Part shown: positions 1-6,686 of the stretch, one piece after another
Layout of the letters: each line of letters begins with the position of its first letter
How positions within the stretch are numbered: the stretch's first letter is position 1
DNA from: an uncultured Clostridia bacterium
Lineage (GTDB): Bacteria > Bacillota > Clostridia > TANB77 > CAG-508
Direction: 5' to 3'
Length of the DNA stretch: 15,207 nucleotides
Assembly: GCA_934130435.1 (NCBI GenBank)
Contig: CAKOYB010000017.1
Span: 1-15,207, forward strand
Translations under genes and position numbers: made by a program
Notes under the pieces: model-generated
Seen by the model: only the letters and a program-made list of their open reading frames with translations
Told to the model about the DNA's origin: nothing
Databases searched by the model: none

Positions 1-22
1 AAAGGAATAAGACTAAAAGACT

Positions 23-154
23 TTATTTATAAAACTTCATAGGAAGTTTTCCATAAGTCGGTTTATACCAGTTGATACTAGTTGATGGTAAACTTTTTGT
101 ATCTTCACTCATTTTTTTATTCTTTCTCATTTCTCTTTTTTGATGCATTTCCAT
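23..154 (-). CDS. small 43-residue hypothetical protein
   Basis: A 44-codon ORF opens with ATG at 154 behind an AAAAGGAAG ribosome binding site about 8 nt upstream and stops with TAA at 23-25. The first third is very basic (many Lys, Arg and Met); the rest is a Ser/Thr, Trp, Tyr and Pro segment ending in ...GKLPMKFYK. There is no membrane segment and no signal peptide. I recognise no family. A second in-frame Met at residue 15 could be an alternative start, but the Shine-Dalgarno supports the first. It lies downstream of the nucleosidase gene on the same strand after a 55-bp gap and could be co-transcribed. The clean start signal, in a neighbourhood full of gene remnants, makes a real small gene more likely than chance, but it might be the head of a longer decayed gene. 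Confidence 0.5.
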   Translation of the reverse strand: MEMHQKREMRKNKKMSEDTKSLPSTSINWYKPTYGKLPMKFYK

Positions 155-209
155 TTAAATCACTTCCTTTTAATTATTATCAACTTCCTAGTTATACCCA
201 TACAAATCA

Positions 210-929
210 TTATTTTTTTATTGTAGTCGATTTTGATTCATATTCCTGATAATTTATACTAGTTCTTAAAGCATATACTAAATAATGATCATAAATCTTT
301 GTCATTATTTTATGTATATTTTCTAAAAATGTATTCAATTGTTCTTCATGAGATTCTTCGTTACTAGTTTCTGCTTCATTTTTAGGAAAATCTGATATCC
401 CTTTTATAACAATACATTCAACGCCATTTGCTCTACATATATACATAATAGCTGCTGATTCTGTATCTGCTATTGTAATATTATTTTCTTTTAGTTCCAA
501 ATAATCTTTCCACATAACAACTGGTTTATCAGCAGTTCCTATAGTACCTGTTAAAATTGACTCATTTTCAAAATTATTTAAAACAGTAAATGAATCTTTT
601 ATTAAAGGTTCTGTTTCTTTAACTGTACAATCATATTGAACAGCCTTATTAGGTATGAAAATATCTAATTGGCTATAACTATCATTAATTCCAGCGCAAG
701 TTCCTGCTACAATTATTTTTGCAAGATTAAAGTGATCTATCATATATTGAGTAGATGCTGATGCGTTCATTTTTCTTACTCCACCTAAATAAAAAACAAC
801 TTCTTTGTTATCAATGATTTTTTTAAAATATTCTCCAAAAGGATATTTTTCACATTCTTCATGGATCAATCCAAAATAATTTAAAGTTGCTTCCCATTCT
901 TTTTTTGCTGCTATACTTATTCCTATCAT
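210..929 (-). CDS. MTA/SAH nucleosidase-like protein (PNP/UDP phosphorylase superfamily)
   Basis: The protein (239 aa from the ATG at 929) has the layout of bacterial 5'-methylthioadenosine/S-adenosylhomocysteine nucleosidases, which hydrolyse the adenine-ribosyl bond of MTA, SAH or 5'-deoxyadenosine in the cytosol. It begins MIGISIAAKKEWE, placing a Glu at residue 11 where the family has a catalytic Glu. It has a glycine-rich AGTCAGI strand, a TES motif with Glu157 (purine/ribose binding) and an ISD motif with Asp180 (catalytic acid). The 23-residue spacing of the last two equals that of E. coli MtnN Glu174/Asp197. An in-frame TTG at 977 would add 16 Lys-rich residues, but only the ATG at 929 gives the family N-terminus; its Shine-Dalgarno (GAAGTGAAGAAG) is mediocre. 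The C-terminus runs about 20 residues past the family core. Substrate is inferred from the fold. It is isolated among gene remnants, so a role in an accessory or defence setting is possible but unproven. Confidence 0.75.
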   Translation of the reverse strand: MIGISIAAKKEWEATLNYFGLIHEECEKYPFGEYFKKIIDNKEVVFYLGGVRKMNASASTQYMIDHFNLAKIIVAGTCAGINDSYSQLDIFIPNKAVQYDCTVKETEPLIKDSFTVLNNFENESILTGTIGTADKPVVMWKDYLELKENNITIADTESAAIMYICRANGVECIVIKGISDFPKNEAETSNEESHEEQLNTFLENIHKIMTKIYDHYLVYALRTSINYQEYESKSTTIKK

Positions 930-957
930 CTTCTTCACTTCTTTCTTTATTGTTTTT

Positions 958-1014
958 TTATTTATAATCAATTTCAATATCCAGTATCTTTCCTAAATAT
1001 TCTTTATTATTCAT
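958..1014 (-). pseudogene. 18-codon remnant, possibly start of an inorganic pyrophosphatase-like gene
   Basis: ATG at 1014, behind an AAGGAAAG ribosome binding site, opens an 18-codon frame reading MNNKEYLGKILDIEIDYK before TAA at 958. The EYLGK-hydrophobic-IDxx pattern resembles the first beta strand of soluble family I inorganic pyrophosphatases (EYLGKxVxVxIDRPxGS), but the RPxGS that should follow is missing. I read it as a remnant created by deletion, fused to the front of the nucleosidase region. It could instead be a short leader ORF for that gene, since it overlaps the TTG-start extension and ends 28 bp before the ATG. Confidence 0.3.
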
Positions 1015-1036
1015 ATAACATCTTTCCTTCATCTTA

Positions 1037-1228
1037 CTATTTATTTGTTTCATCTATATTTAAATATAGGTTTATTTCTTCTGTTGGTAATTTTTCTATT
1101 AATTCTTTTGGTATTGTTAAACTCTAGTCTTGATTAATTATATATTTACTAAAAAACCGCTTTTACCATCTTGACCATCTATCATGTTCATAAGCAGCAA
1201 GTTTTTCAATTATATCATTATCTTTCAT
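1037..1228 (-). pseudogene. broken RyR-domain-like phage/element gene (two fragments)
   Basis: Two short frames look like pieces of one gene. The first (1228-1163) starts with ATG behind AGGTG and encodes MKDNDIIEKLAAYEHDRWSRW, then stops. The EHDRW signature after an amphipathic helix is typical of bacterial and phage RyR-domain proteins. The second (1123-1037) has no start codon, is preceded in frame by TAG, and encodes SLTIPKELIEKL followed by a 16-residue Glu/Asn-rich tail. In intact relatives, as I recall them, EHxRWxxW is followed by an insert and a (S/T)xTIPxxxVExW segment, which matches the order here. The stretch between the fragments (1162-1124) contains stops in this frame. The identification rests on short motifs and is moderate at best; decay itself is clear. 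Confidence 0.45.
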
Positions 1229-1302
1229 AAAATCACCTATTTATTTAATATTTCTTTCATCATTTTTCCTATTTATTTTCATTTAAATATCTATTATAAA
1301 AT

Positions 1303-1732
1303 TCATCCATTGATGAAATATATTTTTGATCTTGGATCATATTTATTTCCATTTATAAAACGTTCATCATTTAAAGCAAAACCTTTTGTCATATACTCTT
1401 TTAAAATTTTTGTAGCCCATGTTCTAAATTCCGTTGCCTTTTTTGAATTGATTCTATAACCCACGGCAATTATAGCATCTAAACTATAAATAGTTGTGTT
1501 ATAGTTTTTTCCATCATCAGCAGTTAACGAGCATTTCTCGGTAACTGATTTTTTATCTAACTCATTATCTTCAAATATATGTTTCAAGTGTAAGCTTATA
1601 TTATCTGTAGAACATTCAAAAACTTTTGACATTCCTTTTTGTGATAACCATAAAGTTTCATCTTTATAAATAGCATCTACTATAATATTACCTTCATTAT
1701 TTTTTATATATAATTAATTTATTATCTTCCAT
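1303..1732 (-). pseudogene. RhuM-family gene, frameshifted and 3'-truncated
   Basis: RhuM-type proteins occur on genomic islands, phages and next to toxin-antitoxin or restriction genes; their biochemical role is not settled. The frame 1632-1303 contains characteristic stretches: helix-turn-helix-like SxxNISLHLKHIFEDNELD, TADDGKNYNTTIYSLDAIIAVGYRINSKKATEFRTWATKILKEYMTKGFAL and NDER. The true start is upstream: ATG at 1732 with GGGAG 5 nt before it opens MEDNKLIIYK, then hits a stop at 1699-1697. A +1 change in the run of six T (A on the coding strand) at 1700-1705 explains this: with five, translation continues NNEGNIIVDAIYKDETLWLSQ directly into the conserved frame. At the other end homology stops after DPRSK, about 145 residues in, whereas family members are usually around 330 residues. 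So both a frameshift and a 3' truncation are present. Confidence 0.75.
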
Positions 1733-2024
1733 CAATACTCCCTTTTCCTTTAGTTTTTCATAATTCATACACTTATCAATTTAAATTAAAACTTATTAAA
1801 GAAATGTCCCAAAATGTAAAAATCATTTAGTAAAAATACTCTTTATTTTCAAGAGTTTAAAAGTGTTTTTTCATAACTCCTCACTTACCAGTTAATATTT
1901 GTTTTATTTTCATTATTCATTATCTTCACATTTACATTTCATACTATTATAGTACTCCCTTAATCCTAAATATCTATTATTTCATAAATCCAACCTACCG
2001 TTTAAGGAATATAAGTAAATTTAT

Positions 2025-2078
2025 TCAAGGTTGTCCCAAATTAAGTTCAATATATTTCAATTCATAAAGTGATTTCAT
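2025..2078 (-). pseudogene. 17-codon ORF with own RBS, possible TnpV N-terminal remnant
   Basis: ATG at 2078, preceded by GTGAGGC, opens MKSLYELKYIELNLGQP and stops at 2025-2027. A consensus TATAAT (2113-2118 read on the minus strand) lies about 35 bp upstream. The opening MKSLYE is how many transposon-encoded TnpV proteins begin (MKS-aliphatic-YEQMGGTY), but the GGTY and the rest are missing, so this is at most a remnant. Further down the same strand other very short frames with Shine-Dalgarno-like sequences can be seen (around 1888 and 1946), each stopping within 10 codons. Nothing else coding is visible in 1738-2362. Confidence 0.25.
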
Positions 2079-2201
2079 ATTGCCTCACTCTATTTTTTTA
2101 CTAATCAATTTAATTATATCATATTTTATTAATAATATAAATTATATCTACTTAAATTGCTTTATAATTATTAAATAGTCTACTTCGCACCTTTTTTCAT
2201 T

Positions 2202-2235
2202 TTTGAGTTTCCGAATGCAATGTGGAAATCTCAAA
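2202..2235. repeat. hairpin-forming inverted repeat
   Basis: Arms TTTGAGTTTCC (2202-2212) and GGAAATCTCAAA (2224-2235) pair over 11 bp with one bulged base around an 11-nt loop. No T-tract follows on either strand, so it is not a classical terminator. It sits in an otherwise gene-free stretch downstream of the surface-protein gene and may be a relic of an element end or a structured RNA. Confidence 0.4.
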
Positions 2236-2293
2236 GGCAATAGCAATTATAATATTTTTTATATAGTAGGAAATGAGAAATTTGGTACTATAT

Positions 2294-2330
2294 AAAAAAA
2301 GATTTTGCCCTTATATAGGGTAAAATCTTT
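2294..2330 (-). terminator. Rho-independent terminator of the surface-protein gene
   Basis: A 13-bp stem (2298-2310 with 2318-2330; one G-U pair, three consecutive G-C pairs at the loop end) closes a 7-nt loop and is followed on the minus strand by seven T. It begins 33 bp after the stop codon of the surface-protein gene. A run of T on the other side makes it potentially bidirectional. Confidence 0.85.
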
Positions 2331-2362
2331 TTTGTTACCACTTTATATATATTCTTATCCTT

Positions 2363-4291
2363 TTAGTGTTTGCATCTTTTAATATTATTTTTCTTTTTAA
2401 GTATAATTATTCCAGCGATCGAAATTATAGATACAATTGCATATGCAATAATATGGTCACCTGTTTTTGGATTTTTCTCATTATTTTGAGTTGTTTTTTC
2501 AACGTCTTTATATGCAACTGCATATGTAGAGAATTTATTAGATTTGAATTCTAATTTTCCGTTTGTTTCTGTTGCATTTAATAATTCAATTTCTCCATCA
2601 TGGTTTCTAACTATATAAAATACTCTTTCATATCCTTCGGCTACTTCTGGTAAGTTTGCTGGTATTTCAATTGTAAATGTAATAACATCTTTTACAGTTG
2701 ATAACTCTCCTAAACTATTTCCATTATCTGCATCTTTAACGTTTATTGTTATATCTATATAGTTTGTAACTTTTATGTCTGAATCCTTTTTATTAACAGC
2801 ATCTTCTATTGTTTCTTTTTCTGTGTTTGTTATTTCTTTTTCTTTAACTTCAACTTCTATTTTTATATTCTTGTCTTTTATTGCTTCTGCTAGTTCTTTA
2901 TTTTCGTTTAATGATTCAACTATCATTGACTCGATTTCTTCAGTATTTGTAATAACTTCTGGGATTTCTATATTTGTTTTTAATTTTGTAAATACTGGTG
3001 TAACTGTTACATCTGAGTTAAACATTTCAAATGTTGTTGTATCCACTAATGAGTCGCCCATTCTATCAGCATCAAGGTTTATTTTTTCAAGTCTATATCC
3101 TTCTTCTGTTTTAACTGTTAATGTTATTTTTTCTCCTGCAATAGCTTTAGTTTTATCAGCAGTAACCTTTCCGCCTTCTACATCTTTTATAGTTATTGTG
3201 TGAATTCCATAAACAGTATACCAATCTCCATTTTTTACAACTTTATATCCTTCTGGAACTACTACTTCTCCTTCTCCTACTTTTGCATTTGATGGATCAA
3301 ATTTGTAGTATGTTCCTCCTTTTACAATTATTTTACTTGCTGTTTTATCTTTACAATTTAATGTCCATTTTTGTGTTGCAGCTTTAAATATTCCACCATT
3401 TATTTCTATTGTTGCATCACCTGACGCATATATTAAGTCTGTTCCTCTCTCGCTTCCATCTGTTTCGTTTGTGTAATAACCTCCGTTTATTACAACTTTT
3501 GTTCCTTTTCCTTTTGCCCATATTGCCATTGAGTATTCTTCTGCTCCTAATGTTGCATGAACCTTTGTGTTTTCTGTACCATTTATAGTTAATTGTGCTC
3601 CATCTTTTACATATATTGCCCCATCATTACCATCTGCTATAAATTCGCCTTCAAGATTTAGAGTATTTGTACCTGTGCTGTATACTTTTGCATCATTCAT
3701 TTTTACTACTGTATACCAATCTCCATCTTTTATAACTGTATATCCTTCTGGAACTACTACTTCTCCTTCTCCTACTTTTGCATTTGATGGATCAAATTTG
3801 TAGTATGTTCCTCCTTTTACAATTATTTTACTTGCTGTTTTATCTTTACAATTTAATGTCCATTTTTGTGTTGCAGCTTTAAATATTCCACCATTTATTT
3901 CTATTGTTGCATCACCTGACGCATATATTAAGTCTGTTCCTCTCTCGCTTCCATCTGTTTCGTTTGTGTAATAACCTCCGTTTATTACAACCTTTGTTCC
4001 TTTTCCTTTTGCCCATACAGCCATTGAGTAATCTTCTGCTCCTAATGTTGCATGAACCTTTGTATTTTCTGTACCATTTATAGTTAATTGCGCCCCATCT
4101 TTTACATATATTGCTCCGTCATTACCATCTGCTATAAATTCGCCTTCAAGGTTTAGGGTATTTGTACCCTCATTGTACACTTTTTGCTCACTAATAGCAT
4201 TAGAACTTACAGCTAAAACACTGCTTATATTCATGCTAAATAATATAGTAACTACTAGTAATACAGAAATGATTTTTCTTGTTTTTATCAT
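2363..4291 (-). CDS. sortase-anchored surface protein with two 165-residue repeats
   Basis: A 642-aa exported wall protein. Residues 1-27 form a Sec signal peptide (KTRK, hydrophobic core, likely cut after VLA). Residues 37-201 and 202-366 are two nearly identical 165-residue repeats, each with short beta-strand turns (LNLEGEFIADGNDGAIYVKDG, VVINGGYYTN, IEINGGIF, IIVKGGTYYKF) typical of right-handed parallel beta-helix adhesins or lyases. About residues 368-440 (HTITIKDVEGGKVTADKTKAIAGEKITLTV) resemble InlB B-repeat/divergent Ig-like modules. A Lys/Glu-rich stretch follows, then the sorting signal: NPKTG (607-611), a hydrophobic helix and a KKKNNIKRCKH tail. NPKTG is an LPXTG variant used by clostridial sortases. 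Start is ATG with AGGAGGAA 6 nt upstream; a strong promoter lies ahead and a terminator behind, so it is monocistronic. No catalytic residues can be assigned; a structural adhesin is the simplest reading. Confidence 0.85.
   Translation of the reverse strand: MIKTRKIISVLLVVTILFSMNISSVLAVSSNAISEQKVYNEGTNTLNLEGEFIADGNDGAIYVKDGAQLTINGTENTKVHATLGAEDYSMAVWAKGKGTKVVINGGYYTNETDGSERGTDLIYASGDATIEINGGIFKAATQKWTLNCKDKTASKIIVKGGTYYKFDPSNAKVGEGEVVVPEGYTVIKDGDWYTVVKMNDAKVYSTGTNTLNLEGEFIADGNDGAIYVKDGAQLTINGTENTKVHATLGAEEYSMAIWAKGKGTKVVINGGYYTNETDGSERGTDLIYASGDATIEINGGIFKAATQKWTLNCKDKTASKIIVKGGTYYKFDPSNAKVGEGEVVVPEGYKVVKNGDWYTVYGIHTITIKDVEGGKVTADKTKAIAGEKITLTVKTEEGYRLEKINLDADRMGDSLVDTTTFEMFNSDVTVTPVFTKLKTNIEIPEVITNTEEIESMIVESLNENKELAEAIKDKNIKIEVEVKEKEITNTEKETIEDAVNKKDSDIKVTNYIDITINVKDADNGNSLGELSTVKDVITFTIEIPANLPEVAEGYERVFYIVRNHDGEIELLNATETNGKLEFKSNKFSTYAVAYKDVEKTTQNNEKNPKTGDHIIAYAIVSIISIAGIIILKKKNNIKRCKH
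3194..4183 (-). repeat. intragenic tandem duplication, two 495-bp copies
   Basis: Copy 1 is 4183-3689 and copy 2 is 3688-3194, in frame. Long stretches are identical at the DNA level, e.g. 3255-3510 against 3750-4005; amino acid changes are few (EDYSMAVW against EEYSMAIW, and the copy ends). Near-identity including synonymous positions indicates a recent duplication or ongoing gene conversion, and such repeats commonly change copy number by recombination. Assemblies may collapse or expand it. Confidence 0.9.
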
Positions 4292-4340
4292 TCTTTCCTC
4301 CTTTTATTTCTTTTGTATAAGAAACCTTTTATTCAAATTA

Positions 4341-4369
4341 ATTATATATTTATTCTTTATATTTGGCAA
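4341..4369 (-). promoter_or_regulatory. sigma-A-type promoter of the surface-protein gene
   Basis: On the minus strand TTGCCA (4369-4364), a 17-bp spacer and a perfect TATAAT (4346-4341), ending 49 bp before the start codon. Confidence 0.75.
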
Positions 4370-4484
4370 GTAATTTTTAAAAAAATACTTATTTTTCCAT
4401 TTTTATTATTGTTATTCACTATTCTGCAAAAAAATATATTTATTAGACAAAATATTCAAAAACAAGCCAAATAAAATTTTAATA

Positions 4485-4517
4485 AAAGCAAGTAATTTTA
4501 ATCTAATTACTTGCTTT
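4485..4517 (-). terminator. terminator of the nucleotide pyrophosphatase gene
   Basis: A perfect 13-bp stem (4485-4497 with 4505-4517) and a 7-nt loop, 11 bp after the stop codon. The T-rich tail on the minus strand is interrupted (TTTTATTAAAATTTT), so strength is uncertain. Confidence 0.65.
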
Positions 4518-4528
4518 ATTTTCTTTTA

Positions 4529-5128
4529 TTATAAATTTTTAAAAAGAAATTCTACAACATCACTTTCATCTTCTTTTAGTTGTTTTTTATCTTCTTCTGT
4601 TATATCTGTAAAATATTTATTTAGCTTTTTATTTATAGATATTGTGTTTAATGGATAACCTGGATTAATTTTGTCAGAAGGTTTATCTACTATGTAAAAA
4701 TCTTCTTTACTCCAAGTATAAGTTGACTCTTTATCATTGCTTATAACTGCAATGCCATAAACCCATCTACAAGTTAATTTACCGTTTTCTCCATAAGTGT
4801 TTGCTAAATCGGAATAATATTTTATCATTTCTTCGTCACTAAGTCTTTTCCCATTTACTCTCCTAACATACATTCCTGGTTGTTTTTCTTCCGGTATTCC
4901 CTCAATGTATAAATTATCATCCATAGCAAATACTGGCAAATTGTATTCCTTAGCATATGCTCGTGCTTTTATTAAAGCATTTTCTATTGCGTTTTTTCCA
5001 TTTTCTTCAACATCAACTTTCTTTTCTATATCATTTATTGTGATTATTTCTATCCCTCTTTTTAGCAATCCATTTTCAAATCTTTTAGCTTTGCTTTTAT
5101 TTTCTGTTGCAAATAATACTTTTTTCAT
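4529..5128 (-). CDS. Ham1/RdgB-like noncanonical purine NTP pyrophosphatase
   Basis: Members of this family hydrolyse ITP, dITP and XTP to the monophosphate and PPi, keeping deaminated purines out of DNA and RNA. The protein (199 aa) opens KKVLFATENKSKAKRF, matching the family's (V/L)xxATxNxxKxxE phosphate-binding start; it has NGKNAIENALIKARAYAKEYNLPVFAMDDNLYIEGI, corresponding to ExGxTxxxNAxxKAxxxxxxxxxPxxADDSGLxVxAL, and PGMYVRRV in place of PGxxSAR(Y/F). Deviations (MDDN for ADDSG, MYVRR for YSARY, no canonical FGYDPxF) mark it as a divergent branch, so substrate choice may differ. The frame can be opened by GTG at 5137, but AAGGAG lies 8 nt before the ATG at 5128, which I chose. It has its own terminator, and the upstream operon ends in a hairpin just before it. 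Confidence 0.7.
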   Translation of the reverse strand: MKKVLFATENKSKAKRFENGLLKRGIEIITINDIEKKVDVEENGKNAIENALIKARAYAKEYNLPVFAMDDNLYIEGIPEEKQPGMYVRRVNGKRLSDEEMIKYYSDLANTYGENGKLTCRWVYGIAVISNDKESTYTWSKEDFYIVDKPSDKINPGYPLNTISINKKLNKYFTDITEEDKKQLKEDESDVVEFLFKNL

Positions 5129-5151
5129 TTTTATCACTCCTTATATTATTA

Positions 5152-5178
5152 AAGAGCCACAGCTTTAATGTGACCCTT
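5152..5178 (-). terminator. terminator after the membrane-protein gene
   Basis: Arms 5169-5178 and 5152-5161 form a 10-bp stem on the minus strand (AAGGGTCACA / TGTGGCTCTT, with G-U pairs) around a 7-nt loop, followed by only TT and an A/T stretch. It lies 13 bp past the stop codon and 24 bp ahead of the next gene's start, so some read-through into that gene is plausible. Confidence 0.5.
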
Positions 5179-5190
5179 CTTTTCACTAGT

Positions 5191-5667
5191 CTATAAAGTT
5201 CTATAATTATTTTTATCTGCTCTTTCATCATATTTTCTATCATACTCTTCATTTTTGTAAAAGAAGTCTGTTTTTTTATTTACAGGATGTTTCTCTTGCT
5301 GTTTTGCAAACATTACCACAAAGAATGCAACAATAGGAATTAATACAGATACTAAAGAAATAATTGTACTAAGTATTAACTCAACTGTTACTACATTATT
5401 ATTAAAAATAAATAGTACATTGTTAAATAAATTAGGTCCATAATACATTATTGAACCTATTATCATAATAATAGTTCCACTAACCTTACTTTTTGCAATT
5501 AACGCTATACAGGGAAGTGTTACAAATAACAGTATTATTTCAATACGAGGATTCAGTGAAGTTGCAAAAAATTCTATTCCCATGGTTGTTGTAAATACAA
5601 CTATTAATCTAAATATAAATAGTACTACCATTAGCATTACTATTAAATAGTGAGAAAACGTTTTCAT
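5191..5667 (-). CDS. four-helix membrane protein with charged C-terminal tail, function unknown
   Basis: A 158-aa protein with about four hydrophobic segments (residues ~6-30, ~43-60, ~64-86 and ~94-122) and a hydrophilic, presumably cytoplasmic tail ending DFFYKNEEYDRKYDERADKNNYRTL. The tail, rich in Asp, Lys, Arg and Tyr, looks like a conserved binding segment; I recall similar DRKxDxRADKNxYR endings on small clostridial membrane proteins, but cannot name a family. The ATG at 5667 is preceded by AGGAGG at 8 nt, and the gene starts 14 bp after the stop of the winged-helix gene, so the two form an operon. A terminator follows. No enzymatic motif is seen. The pairing suggests a membrane partner of the upstream DNA-binding-like protein. 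Confidence 0.7.
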   Translation of the reverse strand: MKTFSHYLIVMLMVVLFIFRLIVVFTTTMGIEFFATSLNPRIEIILLFVTLPCIALIAKSKVSGTIIMIIGSIMYYGPNLFNNVLFIFNNNVVTVELILSTIISLVSVLIPIVAFFVVMFAKQQEKHPVNKKTDFFYKNEEYDRKYDERADKNNYRTL

Positions 5668-5681
5668 TTTATATCCTCCTA

Positions 5682-6620
5682 CTACTCTAATAATTTAATA
5701 TGTGGTTTTTCTATCTTGTACTTTTTACTATTTTCATCTAGTACAAACTGAATTAAAGATTCAGATAAAGATTCTTCATTTTGCATTAAATCAGTTGTAA
5801 AATATAATTTTAGCTCTTCTATTTCTAAACTATTTTTTACTATGCACTTAAATACCTCTGCCATGTGGTTATTGTCTTCGCATACTAATATTAATTGTGG
5901 CATAGAGCTAAACCCTGAATCGCCATTAACAAAATTTTTATAAAAATCATTATAAAATGTCATTTTATCTTTTAGCTTCTTTTCCCAATCACTTTCTCTT
6001 CTTACTATTTCAAATACAAAATTAATAGATTTTCCTGATTTAGTAAGTTTAATTGTTCCACCTGTTGGTTTAAATGCTTTTCCAAGTGTTTTAGCTGTCA
6101 TTGAAGGTTTAACTATATATGAATCAAATGACTTAACCTTTCTTAAATATGCTATCATTACTTGGTTAGCTGCTAATCTCTTTTTTATCATTGCAATTGG
6201 TTTCGTATTGTCTGTTGGTTGCCATTTACATTCTTTTTCCCTTGAAGTTAATAAATATTTTCCCATTTTTTCAAGACAATATACTCTATAAATTCCCTTA
6301 CCTTCATCTGAGTTAAAGAAATATCTTGTTAGTATTTTAGATTTAACTAAAGAATCCAGTTTGTTATTAAGCTTGTCCTGTGACTTATAGTTAATACCTC
6401 TGTTTTCTAATATTTGGCACAACTGTCTTGATGTAATAAATTCGAATTCATTTACTATATCCAATATCTCAAAATGTAAGTCATTAATATGTCCCAAATT
6501 GATTTTTGTAATTATTTGATTAATTGATACATATCCATCTTTTCCGTCGAATACTTTTATCTCTCCGCTTCTCATTGCGAACGGAGACTGTTTTGCTTCT
6601 ATTTGGTTATCTTCTACCAT
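5682..6620 (-). CDS. winged-helix protein, possible replication-relaxation family
   Basis: A 312-aa soluble protein. Residues ~45-115 read as a winged helix (HFEILDIVNEFEFITSRQLCQILENRGINYKSQDKLNNKLDSLVKSKILTRYFF). The C-terminal half has alternating beta strands and helices: RLAANQVMIAYLRKV, then INFVFEIVRRESDWEKKLKDKMTFYNDFY, and PQLILVCEDNNHMAEVFKCI. This order (wHTH, then a restriction-endonuclease-like alpha/beta domain with a VFEIxRRxxDW strand) resembles replication-relaxation/MobC-type proteins of plasmids and integrative elements, a tentative fold-level match. Nearby tRNA, rRNA and repair genes give no support for an element, so a chromosomal homologue is equally possible. The ATG at 6620 follows GGAGG at 6 nt; a promoter lies just past the rluB end, and the membrane-protein gene follows 14 bp downstream. 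Confidence 0.5.
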   Translation of the reverse strand: MVEDNQIEAKQSPFAMRSGEIKVFDGKDGYVSINQIITKINLGHINDLHFEILDIVNEFEFITSRQLCQILENRGINYKSQDKLNNKLDSLVKSKILTRYFFNSDEGKGIYRVYCLEKMGKYLLTSREKECKWQPTDNTKPIAMIKKRLAANQVMIAYLRKVKSFDSYIVKPSMTAKTLGKAFKPTGGTIKLTKSGKSINFVFEIVRRESDWEKKLKDKMTFYNDFYKNFVNGDSGFSSMPQLILVCEDNNHMAEVFKCIVKNSLEIEELKLYFTTDLMQNEESLSESLIQFVLDENSKKYKIEKPHIKLLE

Positions 6621-6657
6621 TTTTTACCTCCATTTTTAAGTATTCTAATACATTTAA

Positions 6658-6686
6658 ATTTTATCACATTTAATTTTTTTTGTCTA
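6658..6686 (-). promoter_or_regulatory. promoter of the winged-helix/membrane protein operon
   Basis: On the minus strand TAGACA (6686-6681), 17-bp spacer, TAAAAT (6663-6658). The -35 box overlaps the rluB stop codon. No hairpin terminator separates rluB from this operon, so read-through from the mutS operon is also likely. Confidence 0.5.

Noticed and set aside
1184..1459. Plus-strand 91-codon ORF
   Set aside because: It lies opposite the RhuM-like remnant, is a Phe/Ile-rich translation of AT-rich antisense sequence, and has no credible ribosome binding site.
2775..3203. Plus-strand 142-codon Ser/Val-rich ORF
   Set aside because: Antisense shadow of the surface-protein gene; its composition follows from the complementary codons.
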